A stretch of 18,679 bases of DNA. Origin: JBFILW01 sp041612005 (GTDB lineage Bacteria > Gemmatimonadota > Gemmatimonadetes > Palauibacterales > Palauibacteraceae). Shown here piece by piece: positions 7,127 through 14,960 of this stretch. How positions within the stretch are numbered: position 1 is the stretch's first letter; each line of letters starts with the position of its first letter. Below the pieces are notes generated by a model. That model was given only the letters and a program-made list of their open reading frames with translations. It made no database searches and was not told the origin of the DNA. The stretch spans positions 1 through 18,679 of the forward strand of contig JBFILW010000033.1 in assembly GCA_041612005.1 (NCBI GenBank), read 5' to 3'. Position numbers and translations under genes: made by a program.

Positions 7127-8715
7127 AATCCAGCCGACTGAAGCTCGGTCAACTCGTATTTCTGGCCGCGGTCGCCAGCCACCCACCGCTCCTCGCCACG
7201 ACCGTTCAGGAGCCGATGGCGCCTCCACCGGACCTGGACGCCTTCGTCGAGCGAGTCCTCGACGCATTCGAGGTACCGGGCGTCGGAGTGGCGATCGTCC
7301 GGGACGGAGACGTCGTTCTAGCCAGGGGCTACGGCGTGCGGACCCTCGGTCAGCCGCAGCCGGTCGACGCCCACACGCGGTTCGGCATCGCGTCCAATAC
7401 GAAGGCGTTCACGGCCACGGCGCTCGGGCTTCTCGTCGAGGAAGGGAAACTGGAATGGGACGCTCCGGTAGTGATCTACCTTCCGTGGTTTCAGATGTGG
7501 GACCCGTGGGTGACCCGCGAGATCACGGTGCGCGACCTCCTCGTGCACCGCAGCGGACTCGGGCTCGGGCAGGGCGACCTGCTCGGCTGGCCGCCTTCGG
7601 ACCTGACTCGCGAAGAGATCGTTCACGCCGTCCGCTACCTGGAGCCGGTGACGAGCTTCCGGAGCGCCTACGCATACGACAACATCCTGTATCACGTCGC
7701 GGCGCTGGTGATCGAGGCCGTGAGCGGCCAGACCTGGGAGGAGTTCGTGGCGGGGCGGATCGTGTCGCCGTTGGGGATGAATGAGACGAAGGTGACGCGG
7801 GCCTCGACCCGCGAAGGCGGCAACGTGGCCACGCCTCACGCAGCGGTGGACGGGACGGTTCGAACGGTAAAGCCGTTCGACGCCAGCAACACGAACGCCG
7901 CGGGCGGGATCAACTCCACCCCGCACGACATGGCCAAGTGGCTCATAGTCCAGCTTGACTCCGGACGAGTCGAGCATGGCCATCCGCTCTTCGCCCCCGC
8001 CACCACCCGGCAGCTGTGGAGGGCCGTGACGCCGATGCCGATCGGTGATCCGGATCCCGAACTGGCCGTCCTCCGACCCAACTTCCGCGGCTACGGACTC
8101 GGCTTCGTGATCGAGGACTACCGGGGCCGCCAGGTCGTGACCCACACTGGCGGGCTGCCTGGCTACGTGTCCCGCCTCATGATGGTCCCTGACATGAAGC
8201 TTGGCATCGTGGTGCTCACCAATCAGGAGGCCGGAGCGGCCTTCCAGGCGATCACCTACCACATTCTCGACTACTACATGGGTGCATCGGATGTGGACTG
8301 GGTGGCCGCGTACGAAGCCGTTCTGGCCCGGCGCGACGAACGTCTGGCGGCCATGCGGGAAGAAAATGCCGTATCGCGGGCAGCCGATTCGCAGCCGTCT
8401 CTGCCGCTCTCGGCCTATGCGGGCACCTACACCGACGCGTGGTACGGCGACATCATCATCGAGCAGACGGGCGACGATCTGGTCATTCGGTTTTCCCGCA
8501 CCGCATCGCTCGTCGGCGTCATAGAGCACTGGCAGTACGATACTTTCATCGCCCGCTGGTACGACCGCGAGCTGCGCGCCGACGCCTACGTCACCTTCGT
8601 CCTCGGGCCCGACGGAAGCATCGAGAAGGCCAAGATGCGCTGGGTGGACCCGGCCACCGACTTCAGCTACGACTTCCACGATCTGTCGCTGAAGCCCAAG
8701 GCCCAGGAGCGCTGA
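7123..8715 (+). CDS. Secreted serine hydrolase, beta-lactamase fold, paralogue B
   Basis: This 530-residue tandem paralogue of the preceding gene starts at an ATG that overlaps its stop by 4 bases. The signal peptide is about residues 1-26. The catalytic motifs are SNTK (Ser91, Lys94), YDN (185-187) and HTG (341-343) followed by GLPGY, the common form of the third box in this family. The C-terminal domain (about 427-522) matches that of paralogue A. Across the 69 residues that hold the nucleophile motif (82-150 in A, 84-152 here) only five positions differ by eye, so duplication or gene conversion was fairly recent, while the leader peptides have diverged. The exact substrate is unknown. The possible terminator hairpin at 8718-8740 may end the 4655-8715 transcript. 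Confidence 0.9.
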   Translation: MKSSRLKLGQLVFLAAVASHPPLLATTVQEPMAPPPDLDAFVERVLDAFEVPGVGVAIVRDGDVVLARGYGVRTLGQPQPVDAHTRFGIASNTKAFTATALGLLVEEGKLEWDAPVVIYLPWFQMWDPWVTREITVRDLLVHRSGLGLGQGDLLGWPPSDLTREEIVHAVRYLEPVTSFRSAYAYDNILYHVAALVIEAVSGQTWEEFVAGRIVSPLGMNETKVTRASTREGGNVATPHAAVDGTVRTVKPFDASNTNAAGGINSTPHDMAKWLIVQLDSGRVEHGHPLFAPATTRQLWRAVTPMPIGDPDPELAVLRPNFRGYGLGFVIEDYRGRQVVTHTGGLPGYVSRLMMVPDMKLGIVVLTNQEAGAAFQAITYHILDYYMGASDVDWVAAYEAVLARRDERLAAMREENAVSRAADSQPSLPLSAYAGTYTDAWYGDIIIEQTGDDLVIRFSRTASLVGVIEHWQYDTFIARWYDRELRADAYVTFVLGPDGSIEKAKMRWVDPATDFSYDFHDLSLKPKAQER

Positions 8716-8717
8716 AG

Positions 8718-8740
8718 CGCGCGGTAGCAGCCGCCGCGCG
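8718..8740 (+). terminator. GC-rich hairpin after the serine hydrolase pair
   Basis: CGCGCGG (8718-8724) and CCGCGCG (8734-8740) form a perfect 7-bp stem around a 9-base loop, two bases after the stop of paralogue B. No T-tract follows, so it is at best a weak or factor-assisted terminator. In GC-rich DNA such a stem can also arise by chance. Confidence 0.3.
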
Positions 8741-8841
8741 GCGTAGCCACGGGTCCACGCTGCACATTATGTTGAGGATTCCGCACCGCGATTCGTCGCC
8801 CCGACACGACCGCGCTGAACCCGACGCGAGCCAATAAAGCC

Positions 8842-10422
<1,581 letters not shown>

Positions 10423-10493
10423 GCCGCCGGGTTCCCTCGAGCCGGCTGAGCGGAAACCACCGCTCGCGCGATCTAGCGGCGGGAGAGAGCATC

Positions 10494-11708
10494 ATGGTGT
10501 GGACTGTCGAGTGGGACTCGAATTCCAAGTTCGTACTGGGAGGTCCGCCAACCCGCCGGCTGACGCCCAACTTCCGCCTCAAAGAGTTCCAGCGAGCGGA
10601 CGGCACCGTCCGGGTGCATCGGGAGCTGGTCTCGGCGCTTCAGATTCTCCGCGATCGCTTCGGTCGCTCCATCTCGGTGGATGCGGATGCCACCGGTTCC
10701 GGCACTTCGGAGGGTCTCGCCGCGGTGGTCCGGGGCTCCCCGCGCGAGGAGCTGGCGAGTGCGGCGGTCGAGCTCCAGCGGAACGGCGTCTTCTCCCGGG
10801 TCGAACCAGCTGGAGACTCCGTCGTGGTCGAGATCGAGGATCCCGACCACCTGCCGCCGATCGACATGGCCCAGGCGCTCAACACGGCGTTTTCGATCAC
10901 CTCTGCCTTCGAGACCACGGGCGACAAGTTCCAGCAGGTCACGGGGAACTTCGACGATGCCGGGCTTTCGTTTGGCCCGGCCCAGGTCAACTTCAAGTCG
11001 GGCACCCTGGCGCCGTTGTTCGAGGAATTCCGGCAGGCCGACGAGGCGGCTCTGCGGGCTTGCTTTGACGATCCGCTGGACTACGAAGAGTGGCTGTCGA
11101 TCCTGGCCAGTGACCGGGCTGCACAGATCGAGTGGGCGGACGCCATCTCCACGGGGCGGGGGAAGCACGAGGTGGCGGAACCGTGGAAGGGGTATCTGAG
11201 CGCCGTGGGCCGCGTTCCGGCCTTCCGTGTCATCATGGTCGAGAGGATCCTCGAGAGCTACGGCGGAAAGCTGAGGAAGGCGCTCACCTACTTGCGTGAG
11301 GTGCGGGACATCCCGATCGATCACCTGCGGTGCATCTGCTCCCTCTACGATCTTGTCATTCAGCAGGGAAGCCTGACGAGAGCCGATGCGGAGATTCGAG
11401 TTCGTGTCGAGGCAGAGGACCCGCAGAACCAGTTCGACCTGGTGCGGATCGCGGTCGAGGAGCGCGGCCGAAAGGCGAACAAGCGCTGGCGGGCCGACTG
11501 CATGAGCCGCCGGCTGGGCATCCTGGAAGGAAGGCCGGTGGTCATCAGCGAGTCCGAGAACGAGTCGCAGCGCGCCAACCTCAACTTTTACATGCTGCGC
11601 GATGTTCAGGTAGGTGACGGCGAACGGATCCACACGACCGACCTCAGCGACGAGATCGCCAGGGTGAGCAAGGCGGTGGCGGCCGGAGGCACCTCTCTGT
11701 TGGCCTGA
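10494..11708 (+). CDS. Degenerate M15-like domain plus GH46-like peptidoglycan/chitosan hydrolase domain
   Basis: The product has 404 residues and no signal peptide. Residues 22-118 follow the layout of M15-type D,D-carboxypeptidases: LTPNFRLKEFQRADGT, a helix ending RDRFGRSISVDA, and a strand pair resembling the usual GRY...FVHVD end. The zinc-binding His/Asp of the SQHLxGxAAD motif are absent (TSEGLAAVV at 71-79), so this part is probably non-catalytic. Residues 126-345 resemble GH46-like lysozyme-superfamily hydrolases: SAFETTGD with candidate acid Glu140, then GNFDDAGLSFGPAQVNF with candidate Asp154 or 155, a late CSLYDLVIQQGSL helix and a RWRADCMSRRLGIL segment. That fold cuts chitosan or peptidoglycan glycan strands. 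A GGGAG site supports the start. Without a leader it may be cytoplasmic, a lysis enzyme or an exported toxin. The domain reading is by eye and moderate. Confidence 0.7.
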   Translation: MVWTVEWDSNSKFVLGGPPTRRLTPNFRLKEFQRADGTVRVHRELVSALQILRDRFGRSISVDADATGSGTSEGLAAVVRGSPREELASAAVELQRNGVFSRVEPAGDSVVVEIEDPDHLPPIDMAQALNTAFSITSAFETTGDKFQQVTGNFDDAGLSFGPAQVNFKSGTLAPLFEEFRQADEAALRACFDDPLDYEEWLSILASDRAAQIEWADAISTGRGKHEVAEPWKGYLSAVGRVPAFRVIMVERILESYGGKLRKALTYLREVRDIPIDHLRCICSLYDLVIQQGSLTRADAEIRVRVEAEDPQNQFDLVRIAVEERGRKANKRWRADCMSRRLGILEGRPVVISESENESQRANLNFYMLRDVQVGDGERIHTTDLSDEIARVSKAVAAGGTSLLA

Positions 11709-11711
11709 AAT

Positions 11712-11716
11712 GGAGG
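11712..11716 (+). promoter_or_regulatory. GGAGG ribosome site overlapping an alternative ATG of the cupin gene
   Basis: GGAGG lies five bases before the in-frame GTG at 11722. Its first base is the last base of the in-frame ATG at 11710. That ATG has no ribosome site of its own, so initiation at the GTG is favoured. Confidence 0.55.
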
Positions 11717-11721
11717 AACGC

Positions 11722-12093
11722 GTGGAAACTCCACCGTCGTACGACATTCGACTCGACACGAAGTTCGATCCGCTGCAGCTGATCGACGTCCAGCGCCTCA
11801 TCGACGAGTGCGGCGTCGCGTGGTACAACCAGACATTGTGCCAGGTGAACGACTGCGTCGTGCGGCTCGGGATCATCCACGGTGACTTTCACTGGCACAA
11901 ACACGATGAGGAAGACGAGTTTTTTCTCGTCATCGAGGGCCGGCTGCTGATCGACACCGAAGATCGAACGGTCGAGCTCCTGCCCCGGCAGGGCTTCATG
12001 GTCCCGCGCGGTGTCCAGCACCGGACGCGTGCCCCGGAGCGAACGGTCATCCTGATGGTCGAGGGTGCCGGCGTCGTCCCGACCGGCGATTGA
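11722..12093 (+). CDS. Single-domain cupin protein with metal-binding His cluster
   Basis: The product has 123 residues from the GTG at 11722 (127 if the ATG at 11710 is used). The cupin motif 1 reads HWHKHDEEDEFFLVIEG, giving His57, His59, His61 and Glu66 as likely metal ligands. Motif 2 contains the LPRQGFMVPRGVQH segment, with His100. There is no signal peptide. Such small cupins include dioxygenases, isomerases and sugar-binding proteins, and this one shows a complete 3-His/1-Glu type site, so an enzymatic role is plausible but not identified. The gene lies directly after the GH46-like gene and starts 13 bases past its stop. The start is chosen for the GGAGG site at the right spacing. Confidence 0.85.
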   Translation: METPPSYDIRLDTKFDPLQLIDVQRLIDECGVAWYNQTLCQVNDCVVRLGIIHGDFHWHKHDEEDEFFLVIEGRLLIDTEDRTVELLPRQGFMVPRGVQHRTRAPERTVILMVEGAGVVPTGD

Positions 12094-12117
12094 CCGCTGC
12101 GGCCGATAGGCGATCGC

Positions 12118-12531
12118 GTGATCCGTGCGCTTGCCTACGTGTGGGCTGTTCCGACCACCGTGCTCGGGCTGATCGCGGCGGGCGCAGCGGTGCTCACCGG
12201 GGGGCGCGCTCGGGTTGAGCAGGGCGTCCTGGAGGTGCACGGCGGCGTGACGCGATGGCTGCTGAAACGAGCTGTGCCGATCGCCGGCGGTGTGGAGGCG
12301 ATGACGCTCGGTCACGTGGTTGTGGCCCGCTCGCCGGAGGCGCTGAGCCGGACGCGGGCGCACGAGCGGGTCCACGTGCGTCAGTGCGAGCACTGGGGCC
12401 CGTTCTTCGTTCCCGCCTATCTGGCGGCCAGCTTCTGGGCATTTTTCCGTGGGCGGCCGGCGTATAAGGGAAACTGGTTCGAGCGCTGCGCGTTTCACGC
12501 CGTGTCGCGTGACTGCGCGGCAGACGAATAG
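12118..12531 (+). CDS. Small membrane-associated protein with HEXXH metalloprotease-like motif
   Basis: The product has 137 residues from a GTG start. Residues 4-27 are a hydrophobic helix. A second hydrophobic stretch (93-110, GPFFVPAYLAASFWAFF) follows the motif HERVH at 82-86, a textbook HEXXH zinc site. A downstream NWFERCAF segment offers Glu122 as a possible third ligand, as in gluzincin-type sites. The arrangement AHERVHVRQCEHWG, then GPFFVPAYL, then a Tyr-rich segment recurs in a small bacterial family whose role I do not know. It lies 24 bases after the cupin gene and 9 bases before the VOC lipoprotein gene on the same strand. Metal binding is inferred from the motif, and proteolysis is unproven. 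Confidence 0.72.
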   Translation: MIRALAYVWAVPTTVLGLIAAGAAVLTGGRARVEQGVLEVHGGVTRWLLKRAVPIAGGVEAMTLGHVVVARSPEALSRTRAHERVHVRQCEHWGPFFVPAYLAASFWAFFRGRPAYKGNWFERCAFHAVSRDCAADE

Positions 12532-12540
12532 GTTGGCGAC

Positions 12541-13107
12541 ATGAGAGTTCTGATTCCGACAATGCTCCTGGCCGTGGCCGGATGTGCGCCGACGTACGGC
12601 GGCGAGCCGCCGGACGGATCGGGCCTCGACCTGCCACCCAGAGAGTCAGCTCCAGCGCCGGCTAAACCGGAGGCGGCGATGCCCGCAGAGCCCGCGCAGG
12701 CGATCCCTCCCCCGACACCGCCGGAGGCCGGCATGTTCCAGGGTCTGCGCACCGTCGCCTACCAGGTCGAGGACATCGAGGAAGCGAAGATCTGGTACAT
12801 CGAGGCCACGGGCATCGAGCCTTACTACGATGAACCGTTCTACGTCGGGTTCAACATCGGCGGCTACGAGCTCGGTCTCCAACCCGTCGAGCGGGGCCAG
12901 GCCTCGGACGCCGGGCGGGTGGTGGTCTACTGGGGCGTGCCCGATGTGGACGTGGCGCTGGCGCACCTGCTCGCGGTGGGCGCGCAGCCGAACGAGGCGG
13001 TGCAGGACGTGGGTGGCGGCGTCAGAGTGGCAACCGTGCGCGATCCGTTCGGCAACGTCCTGGGCATCATCGAGAACCCGAGCTTCAGTCTGCCGGACGA
13101 TGAGTGA
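12541..13107 (+). CDS. Lipoprotein carrying a VOC (glyoxalase-like) domain
   Basis: The product has 188 residues. The signal ends in LLAVAGC, giving a clear lipobox with Cys15. Residues 16-64 form a Pro/Ala/Glu-rich spacer typical of surface-anchored proteins. Residues 67-180 form a VOC domain: LRTVAYQVEDIEEAKIWYIE, then EPFYVGFNIGGYELGL, then a second half with WGVPDVDVALAHLLAVGA and VRDPFGNVLGIIENP. Possible metal-site positions are Gln75, Glu110 and Glu178, so the site is not obviously complete. VOC proteins act as isomerases, dioxygenases or binding proteins and are nearly always cytoplasmic, so a lipid anchor is unusual. The stop overlaps the start of the next cupin gene (13100), showing coupling. 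Confidence 0.85.
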   Translation: MRVLIPTMLLAVAGCAPTYGGEPPDGSGLDLPPRESAPAPAKPEAAMPAEPAQAIPPPTPPEAGMFQGLRTVAYQVEDIEEAKIWYIEATGIEPYYDEPFYVGFNIGGYELGLQPVERGQASDAGRVVVYWGVPDVDVALAHLLAVGAQPNEAVQDVGGGVRVATVRDPFGNVLGIIENPSFSLPDDE

Positions 13108-13516
13108 GACTGACGAGCGACTTGAGCGCGATGCCGAACCGGGCGGCGAGCCCCTCCACAAGCGGGCTGACGCGGTCCCAGCCGAACCGGTGGCTGCCGG
13201 CTCCGGTGCGGTCCGTCAGGTGCTGATCGGTCCCGACGAAGCTCCCAATTTCGCGCTCCGCCGCTTCATCATGCAGCCCGGCGGCGGGATGCCGGCGCAC
13301 ATGAACCGTGTGGAGCACGAGCAGTACGTGCTCCGCGGCCAGGCCCGCGTCGGGATCGGCGAGGATGTGCTAGAGGTCGCCGGCGGCGATGTGGTGTTCA
13401 TTCCCGCCGGCGTGCCCCATTGGTACGAGGCGTTCGGGCACGAGCCGTTCGAGTTCCTGTGTGTCGTTCCCAACGCGCCGGACGAGATCACGTTGATGAA
13501 ATCGGACCAACCGTGA
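13100..13516 (+). CDS. Cupin-domain protein with charged N-terminal tail
   Basis: The product has 138 residues. The ATG at 13100 lies inside the end of the VOC lipoprotein gene (8-base overlap) and replaces a longer frame whose 5' part is only a shadow of that gene. Residues 1-36 are polar and probably disordered. The cupin domain (37-132) carries the segment MPAHMNRVEHEQYVLRG, with His67, Glu72, His73 and Glu74 as candidate ligands, and motif 2 GDVVFIPAGVPHWYEAFG, with His107. There is no leader peptide, so it should be cytoplasmic. It is the second cupin in this small-gene cluster but is not a close copy of the first. Its substrate is unknown. Confidence 0.88.
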   Translation: MSETDERLERDAEPGGEPLHKRADAVPAEPVAAGSGAVRQVLIGPDEAPNFALRRFIMQPGGGMPAHMNRVEHEQYVLRGQARVGIGEDVLEVAGGDVVFIPAGVPHWYEAFGHEPFEFLCVVPNAPDEITLMKSDQP

Positions 13517-13532
13517 GCTGTCGGGAGGCGGC

Positions 13533-13973
13533 ATGAACGACCTGCAGAAAAAGGGGAGAGCCGGAGGTTACTTGCCCGCGCGGCGAAATACGGCGCTGCC
13601 AGCCCGCTTGGAGTATCCCAGCCGCGGGAAGTTGTTCAGGGCGGCATTGGCGTTCGAGATCAAGCTCGCCGTGGACGGACTGAAAGACATTGTGCTGGCC
13701 CCGTTGGCTATTGTCGCAGTGGCGATCGATCTCGTCAGCGGGAGCGGCCGGGAAGGCAAACAGCTCCGCCGCGTACTTCTGCTCGGCGAGCGATACGAGG
13801 GATGGCTGAACCTCTACGGGAGCCGTGGCGCCCGCAGCAGCGTTTTGGCGGACGGGGGCAGCGACGTCCTCATGGACGAAGTCGAGCGCAAGGCGCTCGA
13901 GATGTCCCAGCAGATCCGCTCCAAGCGGAAGCAGCGCAAAGGGAAGCCGGGTACCGGAGACGGATCGCCGTGA
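13533..13973 (+). CDS. Small one-helix membrane protein of unknown function
   Basis: The product has 146 residues. The N-terminal third is basic. Residues 50-68 (LKDIVLAPLAIVAVAIDLV) are a likely transmembrane or membrane-associated helix, preceded by an amphipathic segment FRAALAFEIKLAVDG. A soluble part with RRVLLLGERYEGWLNLYG follows, and the C-terminal tail (129-140) is very Lys/Arg-rich, which could bind nucleic acid or acidic lipid. A GGGAGG site four bases before the ATG supports the start. The stop overlaps the GTG start of the next lipoprotein gene by 4 bases (13970-13973), so the two are coupled. I do not recognise the family. Confidence 0.7.
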   Translation: MNDLQKKGRAGGYLPARRNTALPARLEYPSRGKLFRAALAFEIKLAVDGLKDIVLAPLAIVAVAIDLVSGSGREGKQLRRVLLLGERYEGWLNLYGSRGARSSVLADGGSDVLMDEVERKALEMSQQIRSKRKQRKGKPGTGDGSP

Positions 13974-14542
13974 GGCGTATCGCGATCGGGGCTCTGGCGT
14001 TGCTGGCCGCCTGCAACGCGGGACAGACCGGTCAGGCGGGGCCCGACCCGACGATGCGCGGCGCCGCCATGAGTGACGACACCAATACGGACGCCGTCCG
14101 CGTCGCGGACGAAGACGAGCTCCTCTCCCAGGCCGAGCGTCTGCAGTCCAACCTCGACGCCATTCTCGCCGCCAGCAGCCACGTGGCCGGGAGCTGGTTC
14201 GTCGGCGACGTGACGGCCGAGTTCACCATGTACTTCGCTGGCGAACGCGAGACGTACGCCGAGGAACGGGTCGAGCTCGGCGACGGCGGCACCGCGTGGC
14301 GCCAGTATTACTTCGACGATGGCGTGCTCGAGTTTTTCGTCGAAGAGGGGACCCGGCCGTCCGCCGACCGCGGCAGCATGGACTCGGTGGTCGTGGTGCT
14401 CGACTTCGATGCGGCGGGAGAAGTCGAAGCTTTCTACAAGACGGTCGGCGGCCTCCCAGCCGACCTCGGGGAGTCTGAAGGAGTCATCGTCCATCAGAAT
14501 CTCGAGCGGCTTCGCGAGGGCGCGCGGCAGGCAGGTCCGTGA
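13970..14542 (+). CDS. Lipoprotein of unknown function
   Basis: The product has 190 residues from a GTG start that overlaps the preceding stop in the pattern GTGA. The signal ends in LLAAC, giving a good lipobox with Cys15, followed by a Gly/Thr/Asp-rich linker to about residue 45. A helix (about 48-68, DELLSQAERLQSNLDAILAA) leads into alternating strands: EFTMYFAGERETYAEERVEL, WRQYYFDDGVLEFFVEEG and DSVVVVLDFDAAGEVEAFY. The product is markedly acidic, as expected for a periplasmic or surface protein. I do not recognise the domain. The coupling to the basic one-helix membrane protein suggests joint action at the envelope. The start at 13970 replaces a longer frame that is a shadow of the upstream gene. 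Confidence 0.78.
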   Translation: MRRIAIGALALLAACNAGQTGQAGPDPTMRGAAMSDDTNTDAVRVADEDELLSQAERLQSNLDAILAASSHVAGSWFVGDVTAEFTMYFAGERETYAEERVELGDGGTAWRQYYFDDGVLEFFVEEGTRPSADRGSMDSVVVVLDFDAAGEVEAFYKTVGGLPADLGESEGVIVHQNLERLREGARQAGP

Positions 14543-14571
14543 GCCGTAAGGTCACGGATCTCGCGACGGGG

Positions 14572-14591
14572 GCGACGCGCGAAGACGTCGC
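14572..14591 (+). other. Inverted repeat abutting the start of the VOC gene
   Basis: GCGACG (14572-14577) and CGTCGC (14586-14591) form a 6-bp stem with an 8-base loop that ends exactly one base before the ATG at 14592. No Shine-Dalgarno site is visible there. The stem could affect initiation, but six GC-rich pairs may also be chance. Confidence 0.25.
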
Positions 14592-14960
14592 ATGAACGCG
14601 CCGCGCCCGGAGTTTCGCTATTACTACTTCACGCCCCGCTACGACGAAACCGTCACCTTCTACCGGGATCTACTGGGACTGAAGGTGGTCAACGCGTGGG
14701 ACCGCGGACCGGATGAGCGCGGCACGGTGTTCCTGTCGCCGAACGGTGCCGGGCTGATCGAAATCGAAGTCGGTGAACCGTCCGGTCCCGCCGGAGGCAT
14801 CTACATCGAGATGGACGACGTGGATGCCTGGTACGAGGAGGTACAGTCGCGTAGCGTGCCGATCGCGCGGCCCATCCACGACACCTCGTACCGCCACCGC
14901 GAATTCAGGATCACCGATCCGGAGGGGCTCGAGATCGGGTTCTTTTCCTACTTGGACTGA
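14592..14960 (+). CDS. VOC-family (glyoxalase/bleomycin-resistance-like) protein
   Basis: The product has 122 residues, the size of a single VOC domain. Visible features are the first-half helix FYRDLLGLKVVNAW (23-36), the strand GLIEIEVGEP (54-63) with Glu57, the second-half start GGIYIEMDDVDAWYEEV (68-84) and the closing FRITDPEGLEIGFF (105-118) with Glu114. The first metal position lies in the aromatic run RYYYFT and is not a His, so a classical glyoxalase I site is unlikely. It has no leader peptide. It is unlike the lipid-anchored VOC protein at 12541. Its last 13 bases overlap the end of the convergent TPR gene. The family is certain and the substrate unknown. Confidence 0.88.
   Translation: MNAPRPEFRYYYFTPRYDETVTFYRDLLGLKVVNAWDRGPDERGTVFLSPNGAGLIEIEVGEPSGPAGGIYIEMDDVDAWYEEVQSRSVPIARPIHDTSYRHREFRITDPEGLEIGFFSYLD

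Noticed and set aside
7318..8679. 453-codon minus-strand frame opposite serine hydrolase paralogue B
   Set aside because: It mirrors the codon structure of the real gene, has no family motif, and a similar shadow lies opposite paralogue A at 5570-6679, as expected from duplication of the sense gene.
5534..8715. The paired beta-lactamase-fold genes as an antibiotic-resistance locus
   Set aside because: The SxxK, YxN and HxG motifs define the wide PBP4/esterase/aminopeptidase family. The C-terminal DUF3471-like domains and the lack of a regulator argue against AmpC-type resistance genes.
10494..11708. A prophage remnant centred on the wall-hydrolase-like gene
   Set aside because: There is no holin, tail, capsid, terminase or integrase gene nearby, and the flanking genes are pckA and a cupin.
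10473..11876. Long 467-codon open frame on the minus strand opposite the M15-like/GH46-like gene
   Set aside because: It is longer than the plus-strand gene, but its product is rich in Arg, His and Asp with no recognisable domain. The plus-strand frame shows family motifs and a good ribosome site. Long antisense frames are expected in GC-rich coding DNA.
11722..14960. The small-gene cluster as a defence island or toxin-antitoxin set
   Set aside because: No nuclease, NTPase, toxin or antitoxin motif is visible, and the products are ordinary cupin, VOC and envelope proteins.
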